This document shows, piece by piece, positions 14,586 through 29,400 of a stretch of DNA of 64,000 nucleotides (position 1 is the first letter of the stretch; every line of letters starts with the position of its first letter). Below the pieces are notes generated by a model. The model saw only the letters and a list, made by a program, of their open reading frames with translations, was not told the origin of the DNA and did not search any database. Position numbers and translations under genes: made by a program. Source of the stretch: Ascaris suum (taxonomy: Eukaryota; Nematoda; Chromadorea; Rhabditida; Ascarididae); contig CM024176.1 of NCBI GenBank assembly GCA_013433145.1, positions 5,938,520-6,002,519 of the forward strand. The letters are read 5' to 3'.

Positions 14586-16359
14586 CTAGTGAAATTGAAA
14601 ATTACATGACGGGTTCACACAGAGCTAACTGTAAAGCCTAAACGCCAGCTCACAAAGATAAATGCAACGGTCCGGCCGAATTGAGTAATGAAATTTTAGG
14701 AAATGCTCAAACAACAACTGCACACGAGCGAGTAAACAAACAAAACTGCCGGTCATTGTGAAGAGGTTGTTATTGTTTACGCTCGCTAAAGGGCAAGCGG
14801 TTTTCCTCAGGCGGAAAGAAGCATTTCAGTCTAAAATAGCAAGCTTTAAAAGTGAAATTGATGGCTTCACGTGGGATAAGCTCTTCTTCAGCAATGATAG
14901 AGTGTCAGATTATATAAGAAGATAAGTGCAGTCTTTTCTCAAAGTCTCGACTTTGACATGCCCTAGGTTTGTCACGCATTTTAGGATGGTATTACTGCCA
15001 AAAACAGCTCCGAGAATTTATTGACCATTCTGCCATTAAATTAATCATCTACCAACAACTGATCAATATCACGTCCTGCAAAGCCTTAAGAATAAGAAGA
15101 CGATGGTAGAACTTTAATCAGCAATTGTGTACCTGAAAAGAAGTGACAAGTTAAAAGGTTGCTTTGGAAATTGCCCGAGGAAGAGATTGCTTGAGGTAGA
15201 GAACGAAGTGCAGCCGCAGGTATTGGCGAAGCAAAACGATGAGGATTAATGCTGCCTTCGAGATTCCATTCAATGTTCCATATTTCCTTTTCAAAGGTCA
15301 ATTTATAAAACTGTCATCATTATATTAATCGCAACTACTAGATGCTTTTTTAATAATGAGCTTAAATATATACCTAAATGAGCAAAGTATAATATGATAG
15401 TCGTCCACAAAACATTTACTGAAGCCGTATATATCATATTACTTTATGAAATAACATTCTTCAACCGTTTTACAGATGAGACACATATGCCAAACTTGAA
15501 GATTTTTGAAAACATTTGAAGATTCAACTTTGAAGAAGACTATCGAAGACAAATTTTGCCAAAACTTGCAGCAAAAAAAAAATCACACATTCACTTTTCA
15601 GTAAGAGAAAAATTTATAGAGAATGAAATAGGCAAATATTTCGTTTCCTCAATAAGATATATGCATTTAAACAGGTGGAGCAATATGCCAGTGTGGTCGA
15701 TATAATATTAGGCAATTGCAACTCCGCTTAGCGAATCAATCTCTTGCATGCATTGCCAACAGATAATAAATGCTGCAATAAAGCAAAAGAAAACCAACCG
15801 CTCACAAAAATGTCCCATTAAAGATTCGTCTTCCTACATCACGACCACTACAAGATTAAAGCCTATCTGATCAAAACATGCATGCTAGCAATTAAATGAG
15901 TTTGAGCATCTGTAACTGCTGTCGAAGCTGAAAGATCAGCTTCAACCATGATATGAACTAGACTGTAGGCACCAAATTTTGCAGCTTCAGTTGCACCGGC
16001 TGTCAAAATGAAATTACCAAACAGGCAAATAGGTGCACATGCAAACATACACATAGGCACGGCACCGCTATAGTGCCCTTTACTAATGAAAACTCGCAAA
16101 CGGGCGCAAAAATTGTTGATAGCGATGGAGCTGCTCGAGCGTAAAGATTTCTCCGCCATCAAGTGCAAGGAATTCCAGCAGGAACAAAATTAATAATTGC
16201 TTAGATGTATTTTGAAAGTGAAAACTCGCTCATTTTATATATTAAGATTCTCTTGTTCATTACACAATCATAACAAATGTTGTATTTACATATTTGTTTG
16301 CTACTTCACTTCTTTATCCTGTTCACAACACGTGCTTATAATGTCTATTTTTCTTCCTC

Positions 16360-16525
16360 TACTAACAGGGTTATGCGTTTCGTTCTGACGATGGCCGCGC
16401 ACAACTCAGGTGTACGCGTCAACGGATAAGGGCCGAACGTGTCCACCTTTTATTTGCATAATTATTTCATTCATGTCTAAAACCTACTTTGTTAATATTT
16501 TATCTTTTAACATCGGTCTATTAAT
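16360..16525 (+). repeat. Interspersed repeat, copy A (plus orientation)
   Basis: A segment starting near TACTAACAGGGTTATGCG and containing GGATAAGGGCCGAA and CACCTTTTAT. It is about 80% identical over some 85 bp to the reverse complement of 19046-19140, and weaker similarity continues to a shared TTTTAA-CATC. It may be a terminal part of a mobile element or a short dispersed repeat. Confidence 0.65.
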
Positions 16526-18713
16526 TCTATCTTTGTGTTTTAGGCTTCTGATACTACCACCTCCCTTTGTAAAACCATAAAGAAACATTATATATTTGTA
16601 TGATATCTCTGATTATCTTATTTAATGCTGAGAAAGAAAAAGATTTTTCATTTTTGAGAAAACTCAAAATCAGCAGTTCCCTAATTCATCTATCTCGGTA
16701 AAAGGTGAAACAGCCCAATTTGAATAACGAATGAATTCCATTCGTAAAGTTTAGGAGACACACCTGAAAGTAAAACACGCTTATCCTACGAAAGTCAGCT
16801 TAGCATATTTTATGGATTTAAGCAAGGAATTGTTACTGTAATCACGAAACATTTAACTTTTTATCCTCTCAAATGTTGGCGTTATCTGCAAAATGCGTTT
16901 GCAATTCGCTTTAGAAATTTTCTTTTCTCATCTCGATGAAGTTTGTTTGATGATGAATTGCAAAACGCTAAGTGCAATTTATTCTCAAGAAAGCCTGAAA
17001 CTGATACGCGTTTTCGACACCTTCTGAAATCGGCCCTTTAGACTACAAAATGGGACTTCTTTTTGAGGAACGAAAGAATTATTTGAGCCATCAGGTGGTC
17101 TAAAGATGATGAGATTGCAGGCATGAATAAAAACGACAAGAAAACTTCGAGAAGACATCGACTGAAACAGTTATTATTTTTTATGAGCGTTGCAAGTGAC
17201 TGCACTCTACTGCAATGTTTCTATTGCACTTTAATGCAATTTGTTGCAATATTTGTAAAGTTGTATTCACACTTGCAATTCTTGAAGTTTTATAAAAGAA
17301 AAAAGAACAAAGTATAGGAAATGCAAAGAAAGTTTTGCAAAACATTTAAACGTTTTATAACGGTAAAAACAAATATAGAAGTGTTTAATGAAGTGCTGCA
17401 ATCTTGAAAAACAAATGAATAGGCAGTATTAGAAGTCGCCTAATTATCTTTAATCGGGTGTCGCGAAAACGCGTGAGCGAGTTATGCAGCCGCTAGAGAC
17501 ATGAAAATTAAAATGCGTCTCAAGTCAGCAACTCATGAAACTATCTACTTGACCTCTTGCCCCAGCGACTATATCGTTTCACATTGGTAGCGTTGCGGTT
17601 CGCGTGAAGGCGCAAACGTCTTGCGACTCTCAGCATTTTTTCTTCTTTATTGTTTTATTGTTGAATTTCCTCTCTCAATTTGTTTATCGTTGTTGGTTTT
17701 CAGTAGTATTGACATTGGCGATCTCCTTATTATAGACTCGCTTCACATTAGTTAATGTTTCAATAAAAGGCCACCTCGGCTATCTCAGGTCATGTCTTAT
17801 GATGTTTTGTAATCGTCTTTTAGTTACGTTGTGTTTTAGTGCTGTTTGAGAGTATATTAAAAGTTTAATTACCCAAGTATGAGGCGTCGGGCGATCGCAG
17901 AGCTGAGAAGTGTTTCCCGAACCTTATGAACGACTTGGGAGGAACCCAGCAGGAGGTTGGTCCAGATTGTTTTGAAAAAAGGAGGGGCACAAGTGGATGA
18001 GCCCTCTTCGAGTCAGGCCAGTTTATTCATTGAGCACATTTATGTAGAGTTGACTGCTGAAAATCTCGAACAGTTTCGAGTCCAGCACAGAAGTTGACAA
18101 ACATAAAGAAAGTATTGTCGATGGTGCTAGAAAACCAAATTGCGGTACACATCGGTACGCCCCACGTGCTGGGCAGTGGTGATTTGATATCCTTCAGATA
18201 GCCTGGTGGGCGGCATAAGCGCAATCGTCCCACACCTCGTTTCTCGTAAAATAAGTGTATTGAACTTTGTATTTCAAACACTGTCATAACTGCTATCACA
18301 CAACCTGCCCCCTCCCCCAAACTTTTTGTCGTTTTCTTATAATTTTCTTTGTTTTATTCACTGTTTCCATATTGTTGGTGTTTCGACAGGCCTGCATCGC
18401 TTGTAAGTTTTACTCCAAGTGCATCGTGACTCTTAACTCTGTTATTCTTTGTTCTAATAAACCAGCGATCTTGCTGTTTTCTTTTCTGTCGTCTACATAC
18501 GACCCCCACATCGTTTTGTTCGCGACACCAGCAGACAAATCAAGGTGTGCCTAAAAATATTAGTAGTAATTGTATTTATGTAAATAAAACGTGTAAAATT
18601 AAGTGAAGTCTATCCAAAAGTTTACTAAAATATAATAATAGGTGAGCTGGTAAACCAGTAATTAAATAGGTTTGCACGAATAGTCGAACAAATATATAAT
18701 GATGAAGGGACTG

Positions 18714-18876
<163 letters not shown>

Positions 18877-18984
18877 TCCGTGAAAACAGTTGGAAAATGC
18901 CAGTGTGAGAGAAACAAAATTAAGGAAATGTATGTTAGAAAAAACGTTTGATGAGTGCGAACACAGAGGCAGTAGACCACTATG

Positions 18985-19140
18985 AGAAGACTAGATGTTT
19001 AAAATGCCGGAGTAAGAAAGACGTGTATAAATTACCTATTAGAATAAAAGGTGACCGCGTTTCGGCCCTTATCCTTTGAGGGTGCACCTGGATTACGTGC
19101 GGGCCATCTCAGAACGATACGCATAACCCAGTTAGTACGA
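18985..19140 (-). repeat. Interspersed repeat, copy B (minus orientation)
   Basis: Reverse complement of this stretch reads TACTAACTGGGTTATGCG ... GGATAAGGGCCGAAACGCGG ... CACCTTTTAT, matching copy A at 16360. The two copies face each other 2.5 kb apart, as terminal inverted repeats would, but no transposase is seen between them. Confidence 0.65.
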
Positions 19141-20189
19141 GAAATTGCATAGACAACTTAGCTGCACGTAGAGAAAAAAAAATAGAAAAGACAAGAAATG
19201 GAAAAATCTGTGGTTGAAATGTGTATTAAAGGTGCATAATGCACAAACAATTAAAGCTGTAGCACCTCCCTCATCGTCAAGGTCCGCTTTCTTCCTTTCT
19301 TCGAAAATAGCCGTTTCAGAAGTGGAACTTGCGCATCTTTTAGCACCGATCTCCATCATCTAATTCTACAAGTAAAGTTTTAGCCCAAGGCCCAGAGAGA
19401 AAGCTACGTGCGAAGAGCAATGATAAGGCATTAAATATAAATGTGAGACAAAGATGCACGAAAATAGCGATTAATAAATCCAGTACGGCAAAAAAACCTT
19501 TAGTATGTAAATTTAGCTAGTTGTTAAGACATAAGCACCCTACAAGCTAGACTATTATATAAAACACAATTTTAATAAGTACTGGTATGCGTAAAAATAA
19601 TTACCATCAAAAGTCTATATAATATGTAGTGTTAAATAGTGTAAATCAAAGTCGATGTATTGAAATATCATTAATAAAACAGATAAGTGAAATAGAATAT
19701 GTTGGCAAAATAATCACGAAAAATGTGGTTAAATTCAGCCAGAGGAAACTAGAGGTTTTTTGCAAATGAATGACACATAATAAGCGGAAAATCGTGCAAA
19801 AAGTTATACTAAAATGTAACGGTGAAGAATTGCATAAACTGTGGAAGCAGGTAATGATAAAGGATAGTAAAATTCTAAGTATATTATTCCATATATTGAA
19901 CATAACAACTGGAGTATGTTCAGACTATAGTTAGAAGACAAAGTATATCCAAAAATTCTAAGGGAAAAATTCGTACAGACAAGAAATGAGGCAACGATGA
20001 GTAAAAGAAGGCAATAGTAATAGTGACTAGCTTTCGCATTTCCCGATGGCACCCATTTTATTAATGAATATTTGTCGCCATGAAAGCTTCACGTATGCTT
20101 CAACACTCTTCACTATAAGCGAACCATTCGATCTTCAGTGAGAAGACCGATATAGTTAACTTTCAAAGTGCAAACGTCAAGAGATGCTG

Positions 20190-21420
20190 TTGTTGTTCAT
20201 ACAAGGGCAAATGAGTGCCAGGAAGTCACACCACATGCGTTTTCCTCTTTCGTCTGTATTGATCCTCTGTGGGAAGGCCAACAATAACATTAGTGTCAAA
20301 CGTTCGCGAATAAACAACGACAATGAACAAAACAGGGCAAAACCTTTGTGAAAACAAGGCCTCTACTATTGCTGTTCGAGGTCGCCTGTGCTGCTGCTTG
20401 CCCTCCGCTGCCTGTCGCAGCCGCACCTGAGCTGATGTGCCGCGCTCCTGGTTCAACGCCGATCTGTGTTGCGTGCTACTCCAGGTGATGACGCCCTCCG
20501 TGCGCCAATGGCCACCTTTCGCTTCTACCAGTTACCTAACAATATATCGTTGAGGTGGTTCCCCTTCCAATCCCAACACGGTATGCAGGTGTGCACACAT
20601 CTTGCTTGCATCTTGGCGCCGCCTTGCGAACCACACCTCAAACTTGGGTGGTTAAAACTTTATTATAATATTCAAACATAAAAGAGGATGGTAAGCACGC
20701 ACATAACAAATGCGCGACCATCCGCACAATCTGACAAGATGGCGCGTGCCACCACAAACGAGATGCCTAACATTAGTATACAGTGAAAACGGCAAGGGAT
20801 ACGCGCACATACACGGCAACAAATGTTGACGTCTAAAAAGTTCGAAAGAAAAAAAGGCGACCTTGTATGTGACAGAACTCTCGCAAAAAGACAACTTCAG
20901 CTTCAGGGGTTAAACAGAGCCTAAGCTAGGCTGTTATAATCGAAGAGCACAATCTACGCTGATAATACACCATCACCCATAGACGACGAGATACAACCAC
21001 CAAGAAAGAAGTCACATTTCCACAGTCGAAGTCACGATTTAACAGTCGGTGAACGTTTGCGGTGCTTTTATATGCCCTGATTGTTGACGCAGTTGACGCT
21101 TGCGGCAACTTATGCTTCTTTACACGCCATCTGCAACTCTGACATCTCTATGAGCTGCATTTTTTGATCGGTCGATACCGACGTCTTTATTTTCTTCGCA
21201 TTCGCATGCACCCGCGACAGCGCTCGCCTGGTCAAGCACTTTCGTGATAGCCAGTTAGTAACAAAATATATGGAGTAGTTCCTTCGCAATTCGACCCGAC
21301 CGATCGTTTCCAAAAGAAGTTTCGTTTTCCTATAACGGAACGGTTGTGAAATGAAAATTCGGCTGATGAAAAACGCGTGCAAATTTTTTGGCGCTTTTTC
21401 AGGTCTGCAGTTGTCTTCGA
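20190..21420. other. GC-richer island without recognised gene
   Basis: Base composition rises clearly above the AT-rich surroundings, and CpG-containing words are frequent. On the minus strand a TATAAAAG box occurs at 21065-21072. No open frame here reads as a known protein. It could be a promoter or first-exon region, or a fragment of a mobile element. Confidence 0.35.
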
Positions 21421-24400
21421 GTTGACAGACCAGCGTGGATTTTGAGGAGTTGCCCTATGGCATACATTCCAGCCTTCAAGTTTCGTTGACCTAAATTCAG
21501 TGGTTCCCTAATTAAAGGTAGCGGGAACAGCGGCAGGTACAAACTCTTGTTGGCGCACTGTCATAGTGCACTCTACAAATGCAAATTTGCAAAAGCGCAT
21601 AAAAAACAAGCTGTTCATGGATCGGCGGAAGACTACTGCACAATATAACTCGACGCGTTTAGAAGGCTATTCCCTTGAAGCGTCATTTGCGTCACTGTTA
21701 ACTGCGTCTCAGTAAAATGTGTCGTGGGAAGGACGGGCTCTTCGACGTTATCTACTGGAGACGAGGGGTTTTCACTCAACCTCTCACCGATGGCACTCCA
21801 TTCTCAAAATGCACCAAGCAAATTGCCTCCAAGCAGATGAATTACAGTAGATATCTGCATAATTGCAGGCCAAGAAAGAAAGCAAAGCTATTCAAAGAAA
21901 GGCTGTGCATCTAATGTACGCCTCAAAAGTAATGTGAATTTTTATAAGCTTTTATTATACTCTTTAACTGAAGTACGTCATTGCGTTTTGAATACTGCGT
22001 TCAACACGCAAACTTGCAAAGCTTTGTCTAACATCATGCACCTCCACCGAGATTCTGGAACAGGAATTCCGCCGGCCCAGGTCCAGAACTCTATGCACAG
22101 ACACGACTTAATCTCATGCAGAATTGCGGAATTTTGCAAAAAAAAAAGGGAAGCACGAACTTGGGGAAATAAGCGGTTGAGATGCAATGAGTTGAAGCTT
22201 TGCGAACGAATAACCTTGTCGCTCAGTTCACACCGAAGATTGATTGCATCTCAAACGAAAAGACGGCCTGAGTGCCTCATAAAAGCGTTGAGTATGCAAA
22301 ATGTGATGAATCGGCTAGGTTGATCATTATTTCGGCTCGAGGGTTGTGTCATTCTTTGAAGTGTCATAGAGTTCCATAAAAAGGAAACTGTCATTCTTTG
22401 GTTTATTCAATCAAGTGAGCACACATGAATAAAAATTTAGCGAGAAGATAAGGAAGAGGAGGAATTCCTTTTTCGCCAATCTCTGGCTAAAAACTCAAAT
22501 TGACCGAAAACCCCGGGCATTTGGAAAGACTGCAAAAGGCCGTTTTCTATAAGGAATGGTAATATTCAAAAGGTATCACAGAAGGAAGAAATAGCTTTGG
22601 AATCGGATAGGTAAAAGAAAATGGGTATGCGAAAGATCAACGGGGATACTATGTTCACCAAGAACGCATTCACCTGAACCTCTTTATAACTTTCAAGATA
22701 TGTGGAGCCAACAATTAGCAGAAACTGGAATCCGCAGAATAATCTTCATGAAATCAATTGCACCATCTACTGGACCATACTGGTATTTTTCATTTAATCA
22801 ACCGCAGTCCTTAAACATTTACCTAAGCCAAACATCTCCAAGAACGATCCCAGTGAGACATCATTCTCAATAACGAGTAACGGCTGCCGGACAAGAAATA
22901 AGATCTCTTCTTAGCTCAAAGTGGGAGTGCCATTTCCCACCTTTGGAATGCAATCCTAAAGTATTTATTCATTGCTCAGACCAGTGTTATCGACACCAGA
23001 AAGCTGACGTGGGAATGTGTAAGAAGAGTTGGGTGAACATATGTGATTCTGCATTCCCCCTCACCACATCACTCAGCTTCGTCGGTGCTTCACGGCCGTT
23101 AAGATACGCATAATATTGCGCTGATTCTTTAACTGGTTCATCCAGACCTTCCAGAAAACGTTAACCGACGGCAGAAGTCGCCTAAATAATCTGGCATTTC
23201 AAAATGTTTTCGAAGGCTACAAGATCAACTTGAACATTGGCATAGCAGGAAATCCGATTATAAAGACTACACCTACTAAATGAGGTGACCTCACCTCGGC
23301 TAGTTGCCAGTTTGAAAATACCGAATTAGCAGACATAAATATAGGCGCAGACACAATGCGCTTTATAAATATAAACTTGCAAAAGCGCCGTAGGCAAAAA
23401 ACGAGCCTCAATTAAATCGTTCTGTCCCTCCGGTCCTCGCAAAGCTTGGCCAGTGGCTCCCGAACTGCCTCACATTTTTGTCTTTCTCTTTTACAAAATC
23501 TAACAATCCTCAGGTTGCTCCATTCACTCAATTTGCATCCAAAAGCACTGAACTGTGTACTTCAAACGACATTTGTTTACATCATTTTAAAGTTATCTCA
23601 CTGGCAATCTAACGCGAACATGCCATAAACAACGGCGCACAATGAGCGCAAAAATATACTATTATTTAAGTATTGGTTCTCGCCCGACTATGAATAATTA
23701 GGGCGGGTTTATGAGATGTTCACCTAGCCAATCCGGCAGCTAATTTCTAGTGTTATACTGCCTTCACAATACTAATCGACAAGATATTTTACTGAATTCA
23801 CAAAAATTGGATTTTCTGATGCATAAACAGTTCGATGAGACAAGTAAAACAGACCGACCGAAGCAATGATGAAATCACTGGACAATAGTGAGAAAAGGAG
23901 AGAACGAACAACACAAATGACAACAACATTTGCAACGGGACATTGCCAAATATATGGCATCCAACATTAGTGAATGGAATATATTTATTAAGCGGGAATG
24001 CTCATTTGCGCTGTTCTGTTTGTTTAATCCTTTCACTAGAAAGGGCCAGTAAGAACAAGTTCTGCTGTAGAGTCCTTATTAACACTTAAAAAGAGTATGT
24101 ATTGACGAGCATAAAACATTTCGGTCACTCCTCGTCGTTTTCAAATGTCGTGCTCAGCAATTAATTTCCAAACGCCACAAAGTAAAGTTTGTCGGCGATA
24201 GTTTGGAATGATCAACTTATCGGTCACTTTATGGCTAAAAATACATTGCTCTCATTATGAAGCATGACTTAGAGAGTGAGATGAAATAAGTTAGAAAATG
24301 ATCGCCATATTGGTATATCGGAATTATGTGTGATGTGCAACAATCATAGGTAAAATTCCATTGTTAGTAGTTCAATGCATCCACCATCACACAACGTTTC

Positions 24401-25731
24401 AATGAGTGCCATTGTGATCCTGCAATTGTCGACGGTCACATCCCTCACAAAAGTCTGTCGAAAGGACATTTGGTCTGGCAGCCCAGACCATTTCTCCATA
24501 GGTAACTGTGCAAATATTTTAATGGAGGATTTTCATGAATAAATATCCCTCTTCCATTACCTACCGTAAGTAATTCCAATGAAAAAAAAACTACCTAAAC
24601 GATATTCTCAATTATGAAAAACGCTGAAAATTTATCAACAATACTGAAAATTCCTAAGAAAATTTCGTCGATTTCAAAGGCAAAACCTGCAGCAAAATAA
24701 ATCGCCATTAATTAAAAGGGACTGCTTATAACGGTCTCCAATTCGTTAAAAATGGAACTTGTAGTCACGCGAAAACGGAAGATAAATACAGCGCAGTTTT
24801 TAAATTACAATGAGAAATGAGAAAGCGCACAATTCACTTTTCAACGAGCTTTCTACTTTCTAAGCTCATTTCTTGGGACCGCATTTCTGTTGGCAGACTG
24901 TAAGTCCAGAGAATGTGTGGAAAATGCTGCTTTAAAATATTTTACAGCATAGATCACCAGAAAACCCATGAAACGTATATGCAAATCTGGAAAGCTTTTG
25001 TATTTTTCGTTGAAAATGGCGAACTTGATGTAAATTTCATGTGAGGAAAAGTAGTGCTCTTCAAAGGTGCGTTTTCCACCCACTCTTTAGATTTATGATG
25101 AAGAACTGAAAACGGAACCCGAAAAAAAAGGAGAAAGCACATCACGTGTGATCGGAAAATAAATAGGAAAAACACAGAACGTGAGTGTAGCGTAATAATG
25201 CTGTTTCCACGCTAATAAGTATAAGCAATCTGCGCACAACCGTCAACCACAACAATCACGAATCACGTCAATCACGAAAACATCGATGCAAAAACTTGCG
25301 AACCAGATCAACAGTTAACTCCTCAAAAAGAAAATCGATATCTTCAAAAAAACAAATTTGTGGACTAGGCTCTCAGAATTTATGATATTCAAATGCGCTG
25401 AGAATAGCACATATCTGAATTATGGGTTTTTGGAATGGCAAGCAGGATACCACCGAAGTTGTGGAACTATATCACATTTTGCTACTTTTTTTTTTCTCTG
25501 AATGCTTACGACCTCTTCTCTCTAGATGCAGTGCAAATCTCGAAGCAGTGATGGTCCAACGGAACCGTACTGGAATATCTGCCGTTTTGAAGAGGAAGTA
25601 ATAATGTTGGCACATTTCTACACACTTTCACGTTTTGATGGCCCCATATTCTCAGCACTCATCTGAATAATTTCAGCATCAGTAGCCTCCTTGACTTATT
25701 TTCCAAACCGCGATTTCAAATGTTTTTTCAC

Positions 25732-25763
25732 CTTCTGAGAAACCGATCTTCTGAGAAACCGAT
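25732..25763. repeat. Perfect 16-bp tandem duplication
   Basis: CTTCTGAGAAACCGAT occurs twice in direct succession. Confidence 0.9.
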
Positions 25764-26374
25764 TGACGAAATCATGCTCCTCAATAGGTCAAGAAACTGC
25801 GAGATCGTTTTATTCTTATACCTCCGAAAAGTTTTTGAAAATTCTACAATATATTTACTCGAGATTTTATTGGCATTCACTAACATAAACTGAATCACGC
25901 ACTTGGAACGCAATCAAATTTTTGCTATAACTGCTTTGGCGTTCGTTTTTATTTCTATTGAGCGTGAAGTTTAGTTCATTCTAATAAAAGAGTATCGAGA
26001 ATGAAAACGTCAGTGAAACATTTAACTCAGATGAATGTGATATACGAACAAAGAGGAGTGTTGGGTTCGCATCGTTTACGCGTCCTCTTCTTCGATCATA
26101 TTCGTTAACGAGGAACCACTCGAATGGAAACCATTGCTCACCTAAAATTATATGTATTTCAATATACGGACAAAACGTGCTTGCTTGGAAATGAGATATT
26201 CGGTTGATGCATCTTGGAAAGAATTAAAACTAGCTGAAGATGCCGTAATATGAAAAAGGCGTGAAGGAAGAGAAATTAGAAAAATACTGCTAGCCGTGAC
26301 AGGAGATACACACCTTGCAACGTTTTTATGAACTACAATAAGATGTGAAATGCAGCGTATGCTGCCGCAAGTGT

Positions 26375-26377
<3 letters not shown>

Positions 26378-26456
<79 letters not shown>
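26378..26456. repeat. (AT)n microsatellite
   Basis: Pure AT dinucleotide tract of about 79 bp in non-coding sequence. Confidence 0.98.
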
Positions 26457-26460
<4 letters not shown>

Positions 26461-29400
26461 CTGTAAGTTATATATTTCTTCTGTAAATTAGTTACTGTTT
26501 CACTGTACGTATAAAACGCACTTCCCCGCCAAGAATACTTCTCAAAGTTGGTGATTTCAAGAAGCGCTCTAACTCAATCTTAGCCAAACAACAATCCATA
26601 GGTGTCGAATGCCACTAAAGTGCTGTAGACAACTAGGATGCCTCAATGCGGACATGAATGTTCAAAGGGACCTCCGCACCGAATCAGTTCTATTCTAATG
26701 CGATGAAGAAACCTACAATATGTGGCCTTCCATTGTGTGCATTTCTAAACGTCCAATGAAAATCGCTGAAATTTCCAAAAAGAAAAAAAAAAGAAATATC
26801 GCAGGACTGGATGCGGATGCAAAAGAAAACAATCAGCAATGAAAATTGCAAATAGGTTCTAGGTTGGTGCAGCCATATGAGAACTAAGAAACCGTATATA
26901 CAAATTTCGGTAAGTGAAAGAGAATTCTGCACTATTCGCTTGAAAAAAAGAAAACAGTTACGCGATATTTTGATGACAGCTATAATCGCCTTGGAGAAAT
27001 ATCGCATTCGGTCTGCGGGGAAAAGTTTCTGGTGTCGAAAACAAATAAAATTTTCATAATGAAGAAAAATTTCAATCGCGAAATTCGAGATTGATGTGTA
27101 TTTGTTTGAATTCTTTTAGAAAACAAAATTTGCATAATAGATCACTTGTCGGTGCAAACGAGCGAGCAGTGCCATAGTGAACCCTTCCCCCCTCCCTCCC
27201 CCCCCCCCCTCTCGCTTTTGAAGCATGTTATTGCCGACGCGTCATTACTAGTGAAGACTGTCTGACTCGTCGGCTCAAGTCACCAAAATGAAGCAAGGAA
27301 TAATAGCGCCGTAATGCCGAAAAGCTTTGCATCTCTGTATATATTTCGTGCACCAAAACCATACTGCTATGGCTAAACCTTCCATGCACAGACCAGCACA
27401 GTCTCTTCAATTAATTTTTCTTCCTGAATAGAGTCCGCATCGCTCCCTAAAACAGTGATTCCAAGCAGATAGATAATATAAATGGACTACGTTATTCCCG
27501 TGAACAAAGAGTTCTCAAGTACGAAGCCACGTTCTCCAGAAAAAAAAAGGAGATCCCAATTTCCGTTCACGCAAATAAGGAAGTTCGCCATAAAGAATAA
27601 AATGGAAGACACAAGAGAAGGAACTAAGTAGCAATTGTGTGTTGCATTGGTTGGTGTCAACAAACGACATGCATCTACGAATACAACAACGTGAATTTTA
27701 ATTATTTTCACAATATTATGGCAAAACAAGTAAACGAAGGAACAAAACTGACAGTAAAAAGAAGATTCTCATCTTACCGCAGTAAGAATCAATAAGAACT
27801 CAAATAAAAAGAAAAGAAACTTTATGATCGATTGAAAGAAATACCTGTCTTCGAGCTTAAAATAATAATCACATTTCCAGGTAAGCCAACTCTCTTCCCT
27901 CTATCAATTCACTTATTAGGCAAAATCATTTCTACGGCTATATATTCCACAAGATGAAACAGTGCTAAATCTACCAATTAAGCTTATACTATCTGTGGCG
28001 GAGCGTACAGAATTCTAACTGATAGATGAACTCGCAACGAAAAGTAAAGTAAGATGCGGAATATGTTGAACTGCTGATGGCCAAACGATTAGCTGTTGCA
28101 GTGATAAAAACGCTATCTGTTGAGATATTCGCCATTTAGATGCATATAAAGCCGATACTCCCATCTTTGAAGCATCCACTATTGAGGAGCGTGATAAAAC
28201 TTCAACTCGAATGTGCTGTTGGAAAAAGCAAAGAAAGAATATAAAACAAAATGAAAGCAAAAATCATACACATCGAAAATTAATACAGCCGGATCGGAAG
28301 AGGAGAAACAGGAAGTGATGCATAGGCAAGAGTAAGCATGAACAAAGCTAACTCAGCACATTTCCATGAATCCATGCAACGGCCAAAAACAAAAACAAAA
28401 CAAAGTTCAGGCAAGAAAACAATCGAAATTATACTTCAAGTAGTTTTAATGGGATCATCCAACAATGTTCTCGAATAGTAACACAAGCTCTCTGAAGCGG
28501 ACATTTAAACATCAATCGCTTCGCGTCGCTATATGGCGACTGTCGCATTTCTTCATGAAAACTGAAATTTTCATGCACAAACATAGGGTGCTTGAAGAGT
28601 GCAATAAATATATCAGAATTTTTCAAAACGACGGTGATTCAAAACGTTTGTAATTTTGCTGTATTCCCTGAACAGAATGATGCAACTTCCATATAGAAAC
28701 GCACCATCAATATTAAAGAATTCCCAAACTGAAATCATATAAAAACACCACCACACCGAATTAGAATATGTTCGGCTAAGAGGCAAAAAAACGATGAAAT
28801 GCAACAATCACCATGCAGAAGTACTCTATTCGGACGACCACTTCAGCATCGCCTAGCCACATGCGATGAGCGCCACATTCAATTCACTCTATGTCACAAT
28901 TTTTGGGTATAAAAATAATATGGCACCCAAAATATGTGCTTATCCTGTGCAATAATCCGCGAGCAATACGTATATTGCAACTAATCTATATTATTGCCAT
29001 TCCCCTTCCTTTTGTACTGAAAACATCATGTGGGAAATTTCGCTGAATTTTAAATGAGAGTTCTAAAAATAAGTCGGAATTGCCAGGGAACGGGTATGTC
29101 TACGAACCCGTAGAGTATAAATAAGCTAATGAAACTAGAATTTACTTCCTCAACAAAAACTCGCATTAACTGCTCAAAATGAATAACGCCAAAACACGAT
29201 GAGCAAATAGTCGGTGAAATGAGACCACGAATTTCTGACACACAGCTTCCTCAACTCATTAGAAAAAACGATGCTAAAAGGGAAGTGTGAAAATAAGGTC
29301 GGGCAAAAGTTTTTTTCCTGCAAAGTTGGAGCAGTTTTGTTATAGTGAAAAATAATACCATTAAAGGAAGTACACATAGAGGAAACATCCAACAACTTCA

